DNA from: Puccinia triticina | Lineage: Eukaryota > Basidiomycota > Pucciniomycetes > Pucciniales > Pucciniaceae | DNA length: 64,000 bases | Assembly (NCBI RefSeq): GCF_026914185.1 | Contig: NC_070566.1 | Coordinates: forward strand, 3,720,001 to 3,784,000 | Direction: 5' to 3' | Shown here: in pieces, positions 32,753-44,388 of the stretch | How positions within the stretch are numbered: position 1 is the stretch's first letter | How the letters are laid out: each line of letters begins with the position of its first letter | The notes under the pieces: model-generated | What the model was told of the DNA's origin: nothing | What the model saw: the letters and a program-made list of their open reading frames with translations, nothing else | Databases searched by the model: none | Made by a program: the position numbers and the translations under genes

Positions 32753-34453
32753 TGTCAGCCTTAGAGTCAACACAGCTGACCTAAAAGCTGCCTTTTCTAC
32801 CTTTTTACATATGAATTACTTCATATCTTTTTCATCTTAAGAGATAACCTTGTTTTGACTTCATATTCTGTTTTCCCATGCAATTTTAACCCTAGTCACA
32901 ACTTATCACTTCTTTGTAACTCTACTTCTTCCCTGAGTTCTTGAGTTATGGCGCGCATGCGCAGTTGTGACGTGGCAGCGCTACCAGGCGCGCCAACACC
33001 AGCAAAATAAAATAGTCAGTTGATGACAAGTGACATTACACCAGCTCCAGCCAGCTACCCACCATCTATCCAATATCTATCCACTATCTACCCCAATCTC
33101 CCAACCATCTCCTCAACTTCCAAAATTTACCAAGGAGGTCCTGTTCAGTTTTTGATGAGCCCAACTGATCCTCAGTTTTGTTCAGCTGATACTCAGCTTT
33201 GGCACCCAGTTCATACTCAGCTTTTCTGCCCAGCTCATACTCAGCTTTTTCACTCAGCTTACTCTCAGAATTGGAATAAAGCCTTTTGACCAGTCATTGC
33301 CCAGGTGATGCTCAGCTTTGTACTAGTCCTGGCGCAGCTGATGCTCAGCTTTGTACCAGTCCTTGCTCAGCCTTCTCCTAGTCCTGTCCCAGCTGATGCT
33401 CAGCTTTGGCCCAGTCCTGGGCTTGCTGGCCAGCTGATGCTCAGCATTCTGAGTATCAGCTGAGCCAGGCCAGGGTAAAATATGGGAATCAGCTTGGACA
33501 GGTCCAGAGCTGAAAATCAGCTAGGCTAGGGCCAAAGCTGAGCATCAGCTGAGCCATGGACAAGGATGAGCATCAGCTGTGCCAGGGCCAAAGATGATCA
33601 TCAGGTGGCCAGTTACAAAGCTGAGCATCAGCTGGGCCAGGGGAAAAACTGAGCATCAGCTGAGCCAGGGTAAAAGCTGAGCATCAGCTGGGCCAGGGCA
33701 AAAGCTGAGCATCATCTGGTTTTTTCACATTGAGTGCTTTGATCCTGACACCTTACATGAGAGCCCTAGATGTGCTGGTGGAGAGGAGCAGCATTGGAGC
33801 AGTGTTGGAGCTGAAAACAAAGCTGTGTCATGTCACTTGCCATCAAGTGACTACTTTTTTTTCCTGGTGCAACCACTTGTACATATGTAATTATGTAAGC
33901 AAACTCTGAAAATTTTCGAAGTCAGGATTCCCCACAGCCTGAGGAGGATCTACAGACTTCAGCACACCAGAACCATACCCCAGAGACACCCAGGATCACT
34001 AACCAGAGGCCACTTCACTCCCAGTATCACCACAGGATATTGACAGTAAGTACCCTCTTCTACTGACCTTGTTTATCTCAGAGGAAACTCTGTTGCTCTT
34101 GACTGCTCTCTCCCTGCTTCTGTTTCTCTCTTCTGCTACAAAAGATCCACAGGTTATCTCTTGTTAAGACCTTTAAAACCAGAGCAGAGTAGTCAACCTA
34201 CTTCTGAATCCCACCACCGTTTCCTTGGTGTGAGTGGAGACTGTTGCATCTCTAGCACAGTTGGCAGCCTACTTTTCCAGGTAGAGCTTGGCCCATATTA
34301 AATCATAATTCAAACAGATCAAGTTTCTCTCTTCTCAGTTTCTCTCTTCTATTCCTCTTCTCTCCACTGCTTGTATTTCTTTATCCCAAGGAATTCAATC
34401 AGTGTCCCCCTTTTTCTTGTGTCCTGCTGTCACATAAGAGACTCAGGCTCACT
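32753..34453 (+). mobile_element. Solo LTR, family beta, carrying a CACTA-like element
   Basis: Begins TGTCAGCCTTAGAGTC and ends CTCAGGCTCACT, with perfect 5-bp duplications CATAC (32748-32752 and 34454-34458). The last base A of the LTR appears mutated to T. It is in element-sense orientation, opposite to the copies at 10842, 47551 and 56705. Net of the insertion it is about 825 bp, slightly deleted. Confidence 0.88.
32997..33869. mobile_element. Non-autonomous CACTA-like element with subterminal repeats
   Basis: Termini CACCAGCAAAAT and TTTTCCTGGTG (inverted), flanked by 3-bp duplications CAA (32994-32996 and 33870-33872). The uninterrupted LTR sequence of other beta copies confirms the insertion. 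The interior has many direct GATGCTCAGCTTTG words on the left (33180-33440) and the inverted CAAAGCTGAGCATCAGCTG on the right (33480-33720), as expected of CACTA subterminal arrays. Noncoding. Confidence 0.8.
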
Positions 34454-34458
34454 CATAC

Positions 34459-34940
34459 CGCGCCCATTGGTGGTGGGTCATCTGCCTCAGCAGAAACAAC
34501 AAAACATAGGGGGACAATAGCTCTTGATGCTAGGTGAGCAAGATATTTCAAGGCTCATTCCTGCTGCTGTGTGACTGCTCAGGGCCAAAATGGCACTATT
34601 GGTGGGGTTGCCACAAGAGACACCGCGCCTGCTGTTGGTTTGTCTTCAGCAGCTGCGACAGGTGTTGTTATGGCAATTATGCTGGTCATCTCAGATAGCA
34701 AGAAGTTCAGCGGCTTTGCGGCGCTTGCAGGAGAGACAAGTCTTAATCTAGCGCAAAAGATTCCAAGCCAAGCAGTTGAAGGGCAACTATGTACCTGGCT
34801 TTTATACCTTCAAATGTTGCCCCTTTTAGTTAAGCTGTTTTCACCTGAAATCCCAGTCTTTATTAAACCCCGCGTGATTGAGTCTGCAAGAGCGTTAGTG
34901 TCAAGACTTCTGGTGACTCCAAAGTGAAGATTATTTTGGG
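34459..34940. other. No firm gene
   Basis: A plus-strand frame at 34571-34927 (118 codons, hydrophobic middle) and a minus-strand frame overlap it; neither shows a known domain. The minus strand across the beta LTR target site is open and could be part of a broken gene, perhaps the uS2 tail; this was not confirmed. Confidence 0.3.
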
Positions 34941-34949
34941 GGTGGGTTT

Positions 34950-35283
34950 GATTTGGGGGTGGATGTGATGGGAACTTCAATGGCCAATTCAAGGGTGATA
35001 CATAGTTTGGTTTTGGTCACAATCAAGGAAAAGTTCACGTATGAGGCTTTTTGGGTGGCTTGGGCAGCTTTCCTTCCCGGTTTCAATGAGCTAGACTTTG
35101 AGGGCGGGAGGAAAGTCCCATGGATACTGACCTGTGAAATTACTGGCAATAGCCTGGGCTCCATTTTTTGCAGCAAATTTCAGGGCAGCATGTTGTCCAT
35201 AGGGACGGGCAGACCCCACACAAACTTTGTGCAGCCAAGGGAACATTGATGTCCTCCTCAGTGGGGGCCAAGCCCATGGCAGT
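34950..35283 (-). pseudogene. Ribosomal protein uS2 (RPS0/RPSA) pseudogene fragment
   Basis: Three blocks of the cytosolic small-subunit protein uS2 appear in the right order on the minus strand but in different frames: an N-terminal TEEDI..PLAAQS block (about 35221-35283), [20 protein letters not shown] followed by IASNFTG (about 35134-35215), and KASYVN followed by a degenerate LELAIEVP (about 34970-35055), corresponding to EASYVN and VDIAIP of the family. The stretch between the first two blocks, about 60 residues in the real protein, is deleted, and the C-terminal WW-containing region is absent. It cannot encode a functional ribosomal protein. No introns remain visible between the blocks. 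It could be a processed copy or a transposon-captured fragment. Confidence 0.72.
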
Positions 35284-37393
35284 CAAGCGGAAGCCATATC
35301 CATGGGCCGGGTGGGTTTTTGGTTGGGATACCTAGCAGGTGGTCAATGGAGCGCTAAGAATTACCCGGGGAGAGATCTTGACAAGAACTTGGGATGGGTT
35401 GAGTTGGCAGAGAGGCATTGGTCGCGGGCGCGGCTTGCATTGCAGAGGTAGGCGTCGTTAGATGGGCGGCCAAAAATGCCCGGCGTATTAGCAGACATTG
35501 ACAAAGAGGGAGTTGGCATGACTACACGCCCGGGGGAGTGGTTTGTCAGATTGGTGTCCTCCGCTGCGTCACCGTGACCCCGCAGAAGTTGGGCGCCATG
35601 GCAGCGTAGTTTGGGCGGATCACTTCTGGGCGCCATGGCTGGACGGCGTGTGGGCGCAATTGGAACGCCTTGAGGTTGATGGTGCATACAGAAAGGCAGG
35701 AATACATATTGCACCCTTCTGAAGTCGGGAGGCGATATCCTGCCACAAAAGGGGAGTGGGTGATTGTTGGAAAGAATGATATCGGAGATTGAAGTCACCC
35801 ACTTGGAGGGATGACACGGGATGGAGCTCATGCCTCACAGGAATAACCTGCTATGTACGTATGTACACTTGCTGTTATCTGAAACCATTTGAACAAGGGT
35901 TTCAGATGGCATCAATCTCTGGGTTTCAGACGGCATGGATGTCTGGGCTTCAGATTGCATTGTGGTTGGGCCGCTACCAGACACAATTTGAACACATTCC
36001 CATCGGGGGCAGAGAACTGCGCCGGCCACAAGGAGCAGAGGCAAGAGATGTCTGGTGCCGCTCGGTCGATCGGCCCCAGCCAAGCCTGACGGTGGGACAT
36101 ACACTGTGGCCTCGAGCGTTTTAGCGACTCAATGACGACTGCTGACGGCGTCCTCGGGTCTCTTGAGTCACACGAGGTCACACGGCGTCACCAGGCCTGC
36201 GCCCGAATGGCGCCATGGCCTCACCGAACGCCCAGCGGACTCCTCCGTGGCTGATCAATCCTTTGAGCCCAGATGACCGGGGTGACATGCAAGCGCCCTT
36301 GAGATCAGCGTCACAAGGACGCCCACACAGCGGCATGGTTTTTGTGGTGGCCCCACTTGGCCCCATTGGGAAGTGGGGATCCACGAAGCCCCTGACGAGC
36401 ACCCTAAGGCGGTACATCTGGGGGAACCCACAGGTGGCGCTTTGTGTGCCCTGTGCCCCAATGCGTTTGACTCCCTGCCGGATTGCCGTGCGCTGGCTTG
36501 GGTTGGTAGGCTTCAGGGGTAGAGTGGCTGTAAGCCTGTACCAAGCCAACAATCGGAATTGTTGTACATATGTAACATTGCACTGGCAGCCATCACATGG
36601 CAACGGTCACAGTGGCAGCTTGTGGCTTTCTGGCCGGGCCATCCTGGGCCAAACTGAGAATGAAGCACTCGAAATCATGACAACTTGATATAAAGGGGGC
36701 ATCTCCTGCACCAAGTTTTCTGCCCCAGGTGATCCTCCCTCCTCTTGCATTTGCAGAGAACTGGTGGCAATCCTCACCCTCCCCAATTGCACTTGCAATT
36801 GGCTGAGGGGTTTCCAGCCCCGAATTTTGCCCCACGCACTTGGGCCAGGCTGAGCGGGTTAAGAGCAATCTCTTTTCACCTGTGGCATGTCACAGGCTGG
36901 GAGTTTGTTAAATACTTTGCTTTTTTTGTACATAAATATATTACTCAATTGTGATTTGTATGTTTTGTTTGTTTATTAATTTAGCTTGTATTTTACTTTT
37001 ATTTTTTTGTGATTGCTTGTATATAGGGGAAACCCTTGAATTTTTTTTTGGTGAATCTGTGGTTTTAATAAACCTTAGATGTATAAATGTAAATACAATA
37101 ATAAGCAATAGCAGTAATAAATTGGACCTACTTTGCGCAGCAGAGGAAAAACTCTTTGCGCACAGAATAAACATTCCCCTGACGTCAAGCCCGCTGTGCG
37201 CGCAAGCCAAAAAATACTTTGCTCACAGAAATCACCAAATGAAATACTTGATGTGATTTATTTACCAAAAAAAAGAGGGAGGATTTTTTTACCTCCCCCA
37301 ACAGTTTTTGAAAATTTTAGGGCAACCCTTATGGTGCCAAAAAAATCCCAAACTTTAATCCCGTAAAATAGTGAATAAACCCCTGTCGGGGAC
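35284..37393. other. No gene recognised
   Basis: Several frames of 100-157 codons overlap on both strands (for example 35361-35831 minus and 36178-36603 minus against 36215-36688 plus), with proline/arginine-rich or low-information translations and no domains. From 36900 to 37130 the DNA is AT-rich with homopolymer runs. No repeat family shared with the rest of the window was seen except short ACATATGTA palindromes. Confidence 0.4.
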
Positions 37394-37555
37394 TTGGTTG
37401 GCAGACTCCCCCGCTCAATGGTCAGTCCCCGGGAGATAGGAACCATCAACAAGCAGCCCAAGTCCACTTTGCCTAGAGGACACTGCCAGGGATACGCCAG
37501 ATCTCAGAAAATCTCAGAAACCAAACTGGGCCGTACCTCAGCAACACAATACAAT

Positions 37556-38433
37556 ATGATTGATCTCCAGGAAGCAATGGCAAAAACCAACAATATGTCA
37601 CAAAATCCCCCAGAATCCATGGCAGACAAGGTTGAAATTACATCAAATAACCCTCAAGAATACCCTGTGATTCCTCAACCCCCAGAAGCCACCTACCAAT
37701 CCAAGGAAGAATTCTTTCAAAGCATCCAAAAATGGGCACTCAAGCATGGATTTGCAATCTCAACTGCCGCATCCTACGAAGTCAAACACAGAATCTGCGT
37801 TAAATATCAGTGTGACAAATCTGGCACCTATCGACTGCATCAGAAGCCAATTGAGCCCCTTGAAGGGTCCAAAGAACCAAATATCACTCCTCCTGAAGAT
37901 TCTGAAGACCCCAAGCTTCCCAACGAGTCCAAACAGTTTGATGATCCAACAGATACACCTGAAGATACCACAAAGAAAGTCCAAATGAACAACGCTAATC
38001 AATCTTGGAAAGCCAAGTGCCCGTTTCGACTGCTCTTCAAGTGTAATCTAGAAAACAACGAGTGTGTTTTACAGGTCAAAAACCCTGATCACAACCACAG
38101 GCCATCCGACTATCCAGCTGCACACATGATGCACCAAAGAATGACTGTTGAGGCGCAGGAAGAAATCAGAAAAATCACCTCTGCCGGTGTTAAGCCAATC
38201 AAAATCCAAAATGTTCTGCTGAAAGATTCCTCAATTTCACATTACGCGCCTTTAAAGACAATTCACAATTTGAATCATCAAACAAAGAAGAAAGAATTTT
38301 CTGGAAGACCTCCGATGTTGTCTATGATTGAGTGCCTCAAGTATAGAGGATTTGAATATAAAGTTAAGTCGCAAGTGAACATTGAACTGGATAACAGTCA
38401 CCTCAATGCTTTGTTTTTGGGTCAGCCTAAATG
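37556..38433 (+). pseudogene. FAR1-type MULE transposase N-terminal fragment
   Basis: An open frame, usable from Met at 37556 (an upstream Met at 37394 is also in frame), encodes a FAR1/WRKY-GCM1 type zinc-binding DNA-recognition domain. It runs from FFQSIQKWALKHGFAI through CVKYQCDKSGTYRL, then WKAKCPFRLLFKC and KNPDHNHRPSDYPAAH, giving the Cys-Cys-His-His pattern. It continues with MTVEAQEEIRKITSAGVKP and a linker typical of the segment before the MULE DDE domain. The frame then runs into GGAGTG-repeat DNA at about 38433 and stops at 38494. The catalytic domain is absent downstream of the insertion nest, so this is a truncated transposase or a domesticated relative cut by an insertion. The first 55 residues are probably not part of the protein. 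Confidence 0.75.
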
Positions 38434-39189
38434 CACTCCAAAAAAATCCCAAAAGCACTCCAAAAGTGAGTGTGTGGAGTGTGCACTCCAATGATTCTTG
38501 GTAGAGATGGCCTCTCACACCCAGGTACCCACCGCGGGTGCAGGCACCCGCCTGAAATTTCGCAAATTCTCAACACCCGCACCCGCACCCGGCACCCACC
38601 GGCGTGTGCTTGGCGGGTATACCGGGTACCTGCTGGCGGGTGCCGGTGTAAGACTTAAAAGTGTTCCTGAGAACCCTTTTGCTGAATGGAGAAGGGGATG
38701 ATGGAGGTGCAAACTCTGCCCTTCTATGCTATCAGTCAACAAGACCCACCAAGCTATGCTTGGCAGGTTTTAATCAAGTGATAGGTCTGGTCTAATTCCA
38801 GATGAAGTTGTTCAATGACAGTTATGTGAGATTTTTGAGAGTGAGTTCAGTAGTTATTTGCAAATATACGGGATGTAGTGATGTGTGGTGGTGATGGTAA
38901 GTGTGAAGGGTGGTATGTAAATAACTGGTGAGTACTGAGCTGAGGAGCTGACAACTGGGGAGGAGAGAGCTCCTTATATAGATAAAAGTGGAGCCCCAGA
39001 GGGCTTGTGGGTTAGGGTTTCAGCTGATCTGGACAACAGGGTGAGGGATTTTAGCTGGTGGGAGTAGATACAAATGATGTCATACTGTGTCAGGGGTACA
39101 TAAATGATGTCATAAGAATGCAGTAGGGCCGCATGAAGGCTGCCTAAAGTGACAGTAGACTGCATGAGTTGACAGGTGGATGCAGGGGG

Positions 39190-39580
39190 TGTTGAAATTC
39201 CAGTGCTACCGGTCTCTCCCTCTTCCTCTTTCCCTTCCCTGTCACACTTCTCCTCTCCCTTTCACTCCCTCACTCCCTCCAGATTGCATATGCATAGTTC
39301 ACCTTCTGTCCCACATTCTGGCCCCTCCACTTGTAATAGCTTATATATCCCTGGCTTAGACAGAAATAAACTCATCTGCTTTCTGCGCGCATTTCCCTGA
39401 GGTCTCTACGGCATACAACCTCTTGTAGCGTGTGCGCTTTTCCGCCACGCAAGCTAGCAGCTTCTAGCCCTCCTTGAGGGCTTCCTTGGCCCCCTTTGTT
39501 GTTGTCCTCTGAGCATCCTCAAGGTTGTTTTTCCTTTGGGTCATCTCTCATCTCTTCGACCTACGGCCACAGCTTCAACA
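39190..39580 (+). mobile_element. Solo LTR, family epsilon
   Basis: A 391-bp segment with inverted termini TGTTGAAATTCC...GCTTCAACA and 5-bp duplications GGGGG (39185-39189 and 39581-39585). It contains a TATA-like TATATATCC near 39340 and AATAAA at about 39365, the usual promoter and polyadenylation signals. The empty site is visible in gamma copy A (GCAGGGGGTGCATAAATG). Confidence 0.92.
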
Positions 39581-39868
39581 GGGGGTGCATAAATGAAGTC
39601 TGAGGCTGCAGAGTCAGTGTGTGATGACATCATAATATGGAAATAGAAGAGTACTTGATAATATGTAATGACTGTAGTCTGATGGGGAGATGTATGTTTG
39701 TATCCTGTGATATAAGCATAATGCTGTGATCCTTGTCTTGAAGCTTGTGACAGGTTGATGACTGGGTATGTTGAACGTGTGATGGGTGTCCCGTGTCCAA
39801 GGAAGTGTAGGTTCCAAACCAGAGGGGCTCCAGTGACGCTTCCAGTGGTGACTAAGGGTAAAATTGGC

Positions 39869-40822
39869 TGTTGTGGAACTCCTACCGCGCCAGGCGGTAG
39901 GCAGAGCGTCAAGGGGATGGGTGCTGTTGAGGCTGCCCTCGTGGGTGGTCCGGAAAAGTGATGAGGATCGTGTAAGCGAGGAGGTAAAACGGTATTTTAC
40001 AACAGCGTTGAGCGCGCGTTGGCGGTTGAGGTGTTTGAGAAGAGGGCCGGGGATACTGCCGGCAAAGTGATCAGGAAAAGGGATCAAGGGAAGCTCAGGG
40101 AAGATGAGGAAGGATCAGGATCAATAATGTTTTGATGAATTTCTGACTTGGATTTGTCCAGAGTTCATGCCGCCCCATCCTCTGAGTTTGGGCTGAACTC
40201 AGAGTCTGGGGTTTGTGACATCTAGCGGACCTGTCATGATGCCTGCGAAGACAAAACAAAACAAAACACAAAACAAAACCAACATGAAACAAAACCAGCC
40301 CTCCACTCTGAAACCTACCAACGCGCGTAAGAGGAGAAATAAACAAAAAAACAGGGGAGGACAGGAGAAAATAGAACTGAGAAAGGAAACAAAGAACAAC
40401 AAACAGGAAAAAGAAGGAAGAAGGGGGGGGGGGAGGAAAGGATCTTGAAGAGAGATGAGTTTGAGGATGAGAGGGAATGAGGGAAATTTTGAGATGAGAG
40501 GTCTTGAGGAGTGAATTCTTGAAGCCTTGAGGGTGGATCTTGGGTCTTGAGGCATGAAGTCTTGAATCTTGAAAGTCTTGAAGGGTGAGAATGAATCTGA
40601 GACTTGCTGATCTTGCTGGCAGCAGCGGCAAGAATGCTTCTGACTAGCAGTCAACCAAATGGGCCACCACATCCACCCACCACTTGGATCTTGGGTCTTG
40701 AGGCATGAAGTCTTGAATCTTGAAAGTCTTGAAGGGTGAGAATGAATCTGAGACTTGCTGGTCTTGCTGGCAGCAGCGGCAAGAATGCTTCTGACTAGCG
40801 GTCAACCAAATGGGCCACCACA
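39869..40822 (-). mobile_element. LTR-like segment, family zeta, copy 2
   Basis: Plus-strand left end TGTTGTGGAACTCC, right end GGGCCACCACA; it interrupts the gamma sequence GGTAAAATTGG...AGAATCCATTTC. Related to 30996-31744 and 62257-63070. Its last part is duplicated in tandem (about 40545-40670 and 40685-40822). No TSD is evident. Confidence 0.7.
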
Positions 40823-41039
40823 CCCTAGAATCCATTTCTGGGGTCCATTTGATGGTATCTTGAGGACTAGTATGAGTAATTATGTGACTTAGAAAAAACT
40901 TTTTATTTTTCCACTTTTCCGCCTACCACACCGGGTGCAGGGGCGGGTACCCGCTCTGATATACTCACTGCTGGTGAGAAATCCTTCCCAGTCAGCAATA
41001 CATACACTCGCTGACTGGGAGGAATTCCCACAGTCAGCA

Positions 41040-41515
41040 AGCTCATCGCGATGACCGGGAGGGAGTCCTCCCAGCCATCAAGCCATTGATTGTATCAATG
41101 ACTGGGAGGGAGTCCTCCCAGCCATTGATTATATCGATGACCGGGAGGAAGTCCTCCCAGCCATTGATTATATTGATGACCGGGAGGAAGTCCTCCCAAC
41201 CATTGATTATATTGATGACCGGGAGGAAGTCCTCCCAGCCATCGATTATATTGATGACCGGGAGGAAGTCCTCCCAGCCATTGATTATATCAATGACCGG
41301 GAGGAAGTCCTCCCAGCCATTGATTATATCAATGACCGGGGGGAAGTCCTCCCAGCCATTGATTATATCAATGACCGGGAGGAAGTCCTCCCAGCCATTG
41401 ATTATATTGATGACCGGGAGGGAGTCCTCCCAGCCATCAATTATATATTGATGAACGGGAGGAAGTCCTCCCAGCCATCAATTATATAGATGACCGGGAG
41501 GGAATCTTCCCGGTC
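41040..41515. repeat. 39-bp minisatellite with GGGAGGAAGTCCTCCC palindrome
   Basis: About ten tandem units, ATGACCGGGAGGAAGTCCTC plus CCAGCCATTGATTATATTG. Each contains a near-perfect 16-bp palindrome. Because the unit is divisible by three the array is open in one frame, but there is no sign of a gene. Confidence 0.92.
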
Positions 41516-42169
41516 ATCAATATACTCGCTGACCCGGGGATTCCTCCCGGAGTCCCGGGGGTATAGTACCTCCTTGACCGGAGGGATCCCTCCAGTCGAA
41601 GAGGTGCACAAGCTTTTCGGCCGGAGGGACTCCTCCGGTCAAGGAGTTGTACACACCTCTGGGCAGAGGGATCACTCCGCTTGAGGTGGTATGTACACCT
41701 CCCACCTCTTCAAACGGAGAGATCCCTCCAATCCATCTGGCCCACCAAGAAGGGCAGGTACCCGGATGGGTACCTGTTTTTTTCCTGCCCAAAAACTGAA
41801 CACCCGCACCCGCACCCGGCACCCGCTGGCAGGTGCTAAGCGGGTGTTCTGGGTACCTGCTGGCGGGTGCGGGGTACCCAAGTGCCATCTCTAATTGTTG
41901 GAGTACAGACTAGAGTACTCCAAGTCAATTGGAGTGCAGAACCGGGGACTCAAGACTCTTTGGAGTGCACCACAAAGGAATCCAGTGGCCAGGAAATTTA
42001 ATGAGTGCCCATGAGTCTCACTCCATCAGATTGGATTGCATTCCCCCAGCACTCCATTCCTGATATTTCTCCTCCTCAAAAGGGGATTGCAGTACTGTGC
42101 ACTCCAGCCAGAGCTGGAGTGCCTACAACTTCAACTGGGCTATGTACAAACACACCCCACTCAATGCCA

Positions 42170-42280
42170 GCTGACACCTCCTGATATCCATGACCGGTAC
42201 AGACCGGCAGTGAGCGGATTAACATCTCCTCTCAATGACTGGTCTGTACCGGACCGCCGGTCATTGAGGGAAATCACACC
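42170..42280. repeat. CCGGTC hairpin minisatellite, first block
   Basis: Units of the type TGACCGG...CCGGTCATTGAGGG separated by TAACATCTCCTCTC. Interrupted at 42280 by delta copy 2 and resumed at 43949. Confidence 0.8.
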
Positions 42281-43948
42281 TGTCAGCCTACGTGATGCCA
42301 AGGATATTATCCTTCTAGCTACACGAGGTGCAAAGCAAAAGATTAGAGTTATAAAACTCTAAGACAAAGTTATAAGGGTTAATTCCAACGTAATTGTTGG
42401 GAATTAGGGCGTAAGAATAAGGCAATTTGGGCCAATTTGGGCCAATTTGACGTAATAAAATGAATATAATTAATTTTAAGAGGGGCCTGATAAATCAGGG
42501 GTGTTTAATCCCTCTAGAATGAAGAACTGGGGCCTGTAAACAGGGGTGTTTCAAATCCCAGAAAGAAATAGCGGAGAATCTCAAGAGAAGGGGCTTAAAC
42601 TTACTAGTATAAGACCCTAGGGGCACTTCTTGAGGTTCTTCAGGCGTGAATTTGGGCAGTCGGAGGCGCTCAGAAGAGGTAATCTTGAGGGCAGGGTGGT
42701 TACTGGACAGCTTCAGGGCGGAAATTGGGGCTAAAAATCACGAAAATAGGTATTTTACCTGGCAAATCACAGGCTAAGGAGGTTGTTGAAGGCGGGTAAA
42801 ATTCTAGTAGGTAATGTAAAGCTGGGGAATCTCCTTTTGGGCGGAGAAAGGGCCCTTTTTATAGCCTAGGCAGGCCTCCAGGGGCGCCCAGGGGACAGGG
42901 GGACACTTGTGGGCGCATTCTGAGGCAATTTGGTTGCGCTAGAAGGCGCTGTGGGTCGTGGAACCTTGGGGCTTGGATACAAGGGTTGCCAAGGACCATT
43001 TACAGAGGTTCTGCGTGTTTTTACACATGCCTTACACGTCATGGGGGCTGGTTTGGGGGTTCTGTGACACTTTTTTCCGTGGAAATGGGCCACAGAAGGT
43101 ACTAGAATTGGCTTCTGTGCATTTGTACACGTGCAAGCAGTGCTTCATACATGTTCTGGAGGCACTTATTAAGTGCTCCAGTTCATTTGACCCCTTCTAC
43201 ATATTTACTACAGTTGTAATTTACACGTAGTGAGGCTTGGGAGAAGCTGGGGCGCTTTCTAGTGTCTCCTGTGCACGTTTCAAGAGCCTTTTTCCATCTA
43301 GAATGTTTTTATATTGGATGACGTGGTAATTACATCTTGTTTGGTGATTAATTACATGTGTACAAGACATATAACACATGTAATATTGCTATTGGAGCGT
43401 ATTCTGACCCATTCTTACTTACTGGTAACCTGAGCGCTTCGGTTGCGGGCTAGTTTATGCATTATGCATATATGTACACTATGAGCGCGGGCTTGAGCTC
43501 TAGGCAACAGAGCACGCGGGCTTGGGTGCGCCACGCAACAAATAAAGCCATCTTTTAAACTATACACAACACCTCAGTTACATCACTGTAAATGGGTGAA
43601 AACATATGTACTTATATATATATATGCATACAAGTGCATCCACGGAGGGCGTGATGCACTTGCGTAAACTTTGAAGTTAGTTTACACAATGAAGGGGTAA
43701 TAATTAGGGGTACGTGTAAGTGAGGTACCCTGGGTTACTTTACCCGTAGAATAAGAATATTCTATAATATTTTACTTATTAATTACATAAAGCTGAGTAA
43801 TTAATTATTTATATGTGTTTTGAATGTTTTTGCGTAGTTTTACATATGTAGGAGTAATAATGTCTCTTTCATGTGTAACACTACTCTTTATGGTTTTATT
43901 TGTATTATTTCTATGTCACAGTGGCTCTGCCATAGTAGCCAGCTGACA
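42281..43948 (-). mobile_element. Solo LTR, family delta, copy 2
   Basis: Begins TGTCAGCCTACGTGATG and ends TAGCCAGCTGACA on the plus strand (reverse orientation of copy 1). Perfect 5-bp duplications ACACC lie at 42276-42280 and 43949-43953, inside the minisatellite. At 1668 bp without internal insertion it defines the undisturbed family length. Confidence 0.9.
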
Positions 43949-44388
43949 ACACCTCTTGATCAACGGTCTGTGCCGGTCATCGAGGGGAGTAACATCTCCT
44001 CTTGATGACCGGTCTGTGCCGGTCACCAAGGGGACTCACACCTCTTGATGACCGGCGCAGACCAGTCACGCCTCCCAATGACCGGCACAGACCGGTCATC
44101 GAGGAGACTCACCTCTTGATGACCGGTCAGACCGGTCATTGAGGGTAATAACACCTCTTGATGACCGGTCATCACTGGTCATTGAGGTGAGTCACATCTC
44201 TCAATGACTGGTCAGACCGGTCATCAAGCGGAATAACACCTCTGGATGACCGGTGTGTACCAGTCATCAAGGGGAGGTGCTACTCTTGATGACCGGTTGG
44301 TCTGACCGGTCATTGAGAGGAGGTGCTACTCCCCTTGGTGACCGGCACAGAACGGTCATTGAGGGGACTCACACCTCTTGATGACCGG
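43949..44388. repeat. CCGGTC hairpin minisatellite, second block
   Basis: About nine units, each a hairpin such as GATGACCGGTCAGACCGGTC plus ATC, separated by linkers like AAGGGGAATAACACCTCTT. Units alternate between CAATGACC and GATGACC forms. Confidence 0.9.

Larger units (their letters stand above)
38647..40930 (+). mobile_element. LTR-like element, family gamma, copy C (carries two insertions)
   Basis: Begins TGTAAGACTT, ends CCTACCACA, with perfect 4-bp duplications CCGG (38643-38646 and 40931-40934). Collinear with copy A at 14975 but lacking delta. Two insertions interrupt it: epsilon (39190-39580) and zeta copy 2 (39869-40822). Confidence 0.88.
38505..41891. mobile_element. Element with GAGATGGC termini and TA target duplication
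   Basis: Left end TA then GAGATGGCCTCTCACACCCA, right end GCCATCTC then TA. Both subterminal regions carry mirrored ACCCGCACCCGGCACCC and GGTACCTGCTGGCGGGTGC blocks (38540-38645 and 41740-41880). TA duplication and inverted termini fit a Tc1/mariner-like non-autonomous element. It contains the gamma C insertion and a minisatellite. Confidence 0.65.
38434..42131. mobile_element. GGAGTG-hairpin element split by the insertion nest
   Basis: Left remnant 38434-38502 and right remnant 41894-42131 both consist of CACTCCA / TGGAGTG inverted words, like the element at 15675-16564. The outer edges read GCACTCCA and TGGAGTGC. No TSD was found. It truncates the MULE frame. Confidence 0.6.

Noticed and set aside
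36178..36688. Overlapping frames of 141 and 157 codons on opposite strands
   Set aside because: No domain, no splice or start context, and mutual antisense overlap in GC-rich DNA; insufficient to call a gene.
39869..40822. Calling zeta copy 2 a clean solo LTR
   Set aside because: Flanks TTGGC and CCCTA do not match and the right end is tandemly duplicated, so recombination or a complex insertion is likely; it was listed only as an LTR-like segment.
41040..41515. Regular repeat-spacer appearance suggestive of a CRISPR array
   Set aside because: Units are contiguous with no unique spacers, no cas genes are present and the context is eukaryotic; it is a 39-bp minisatellite.
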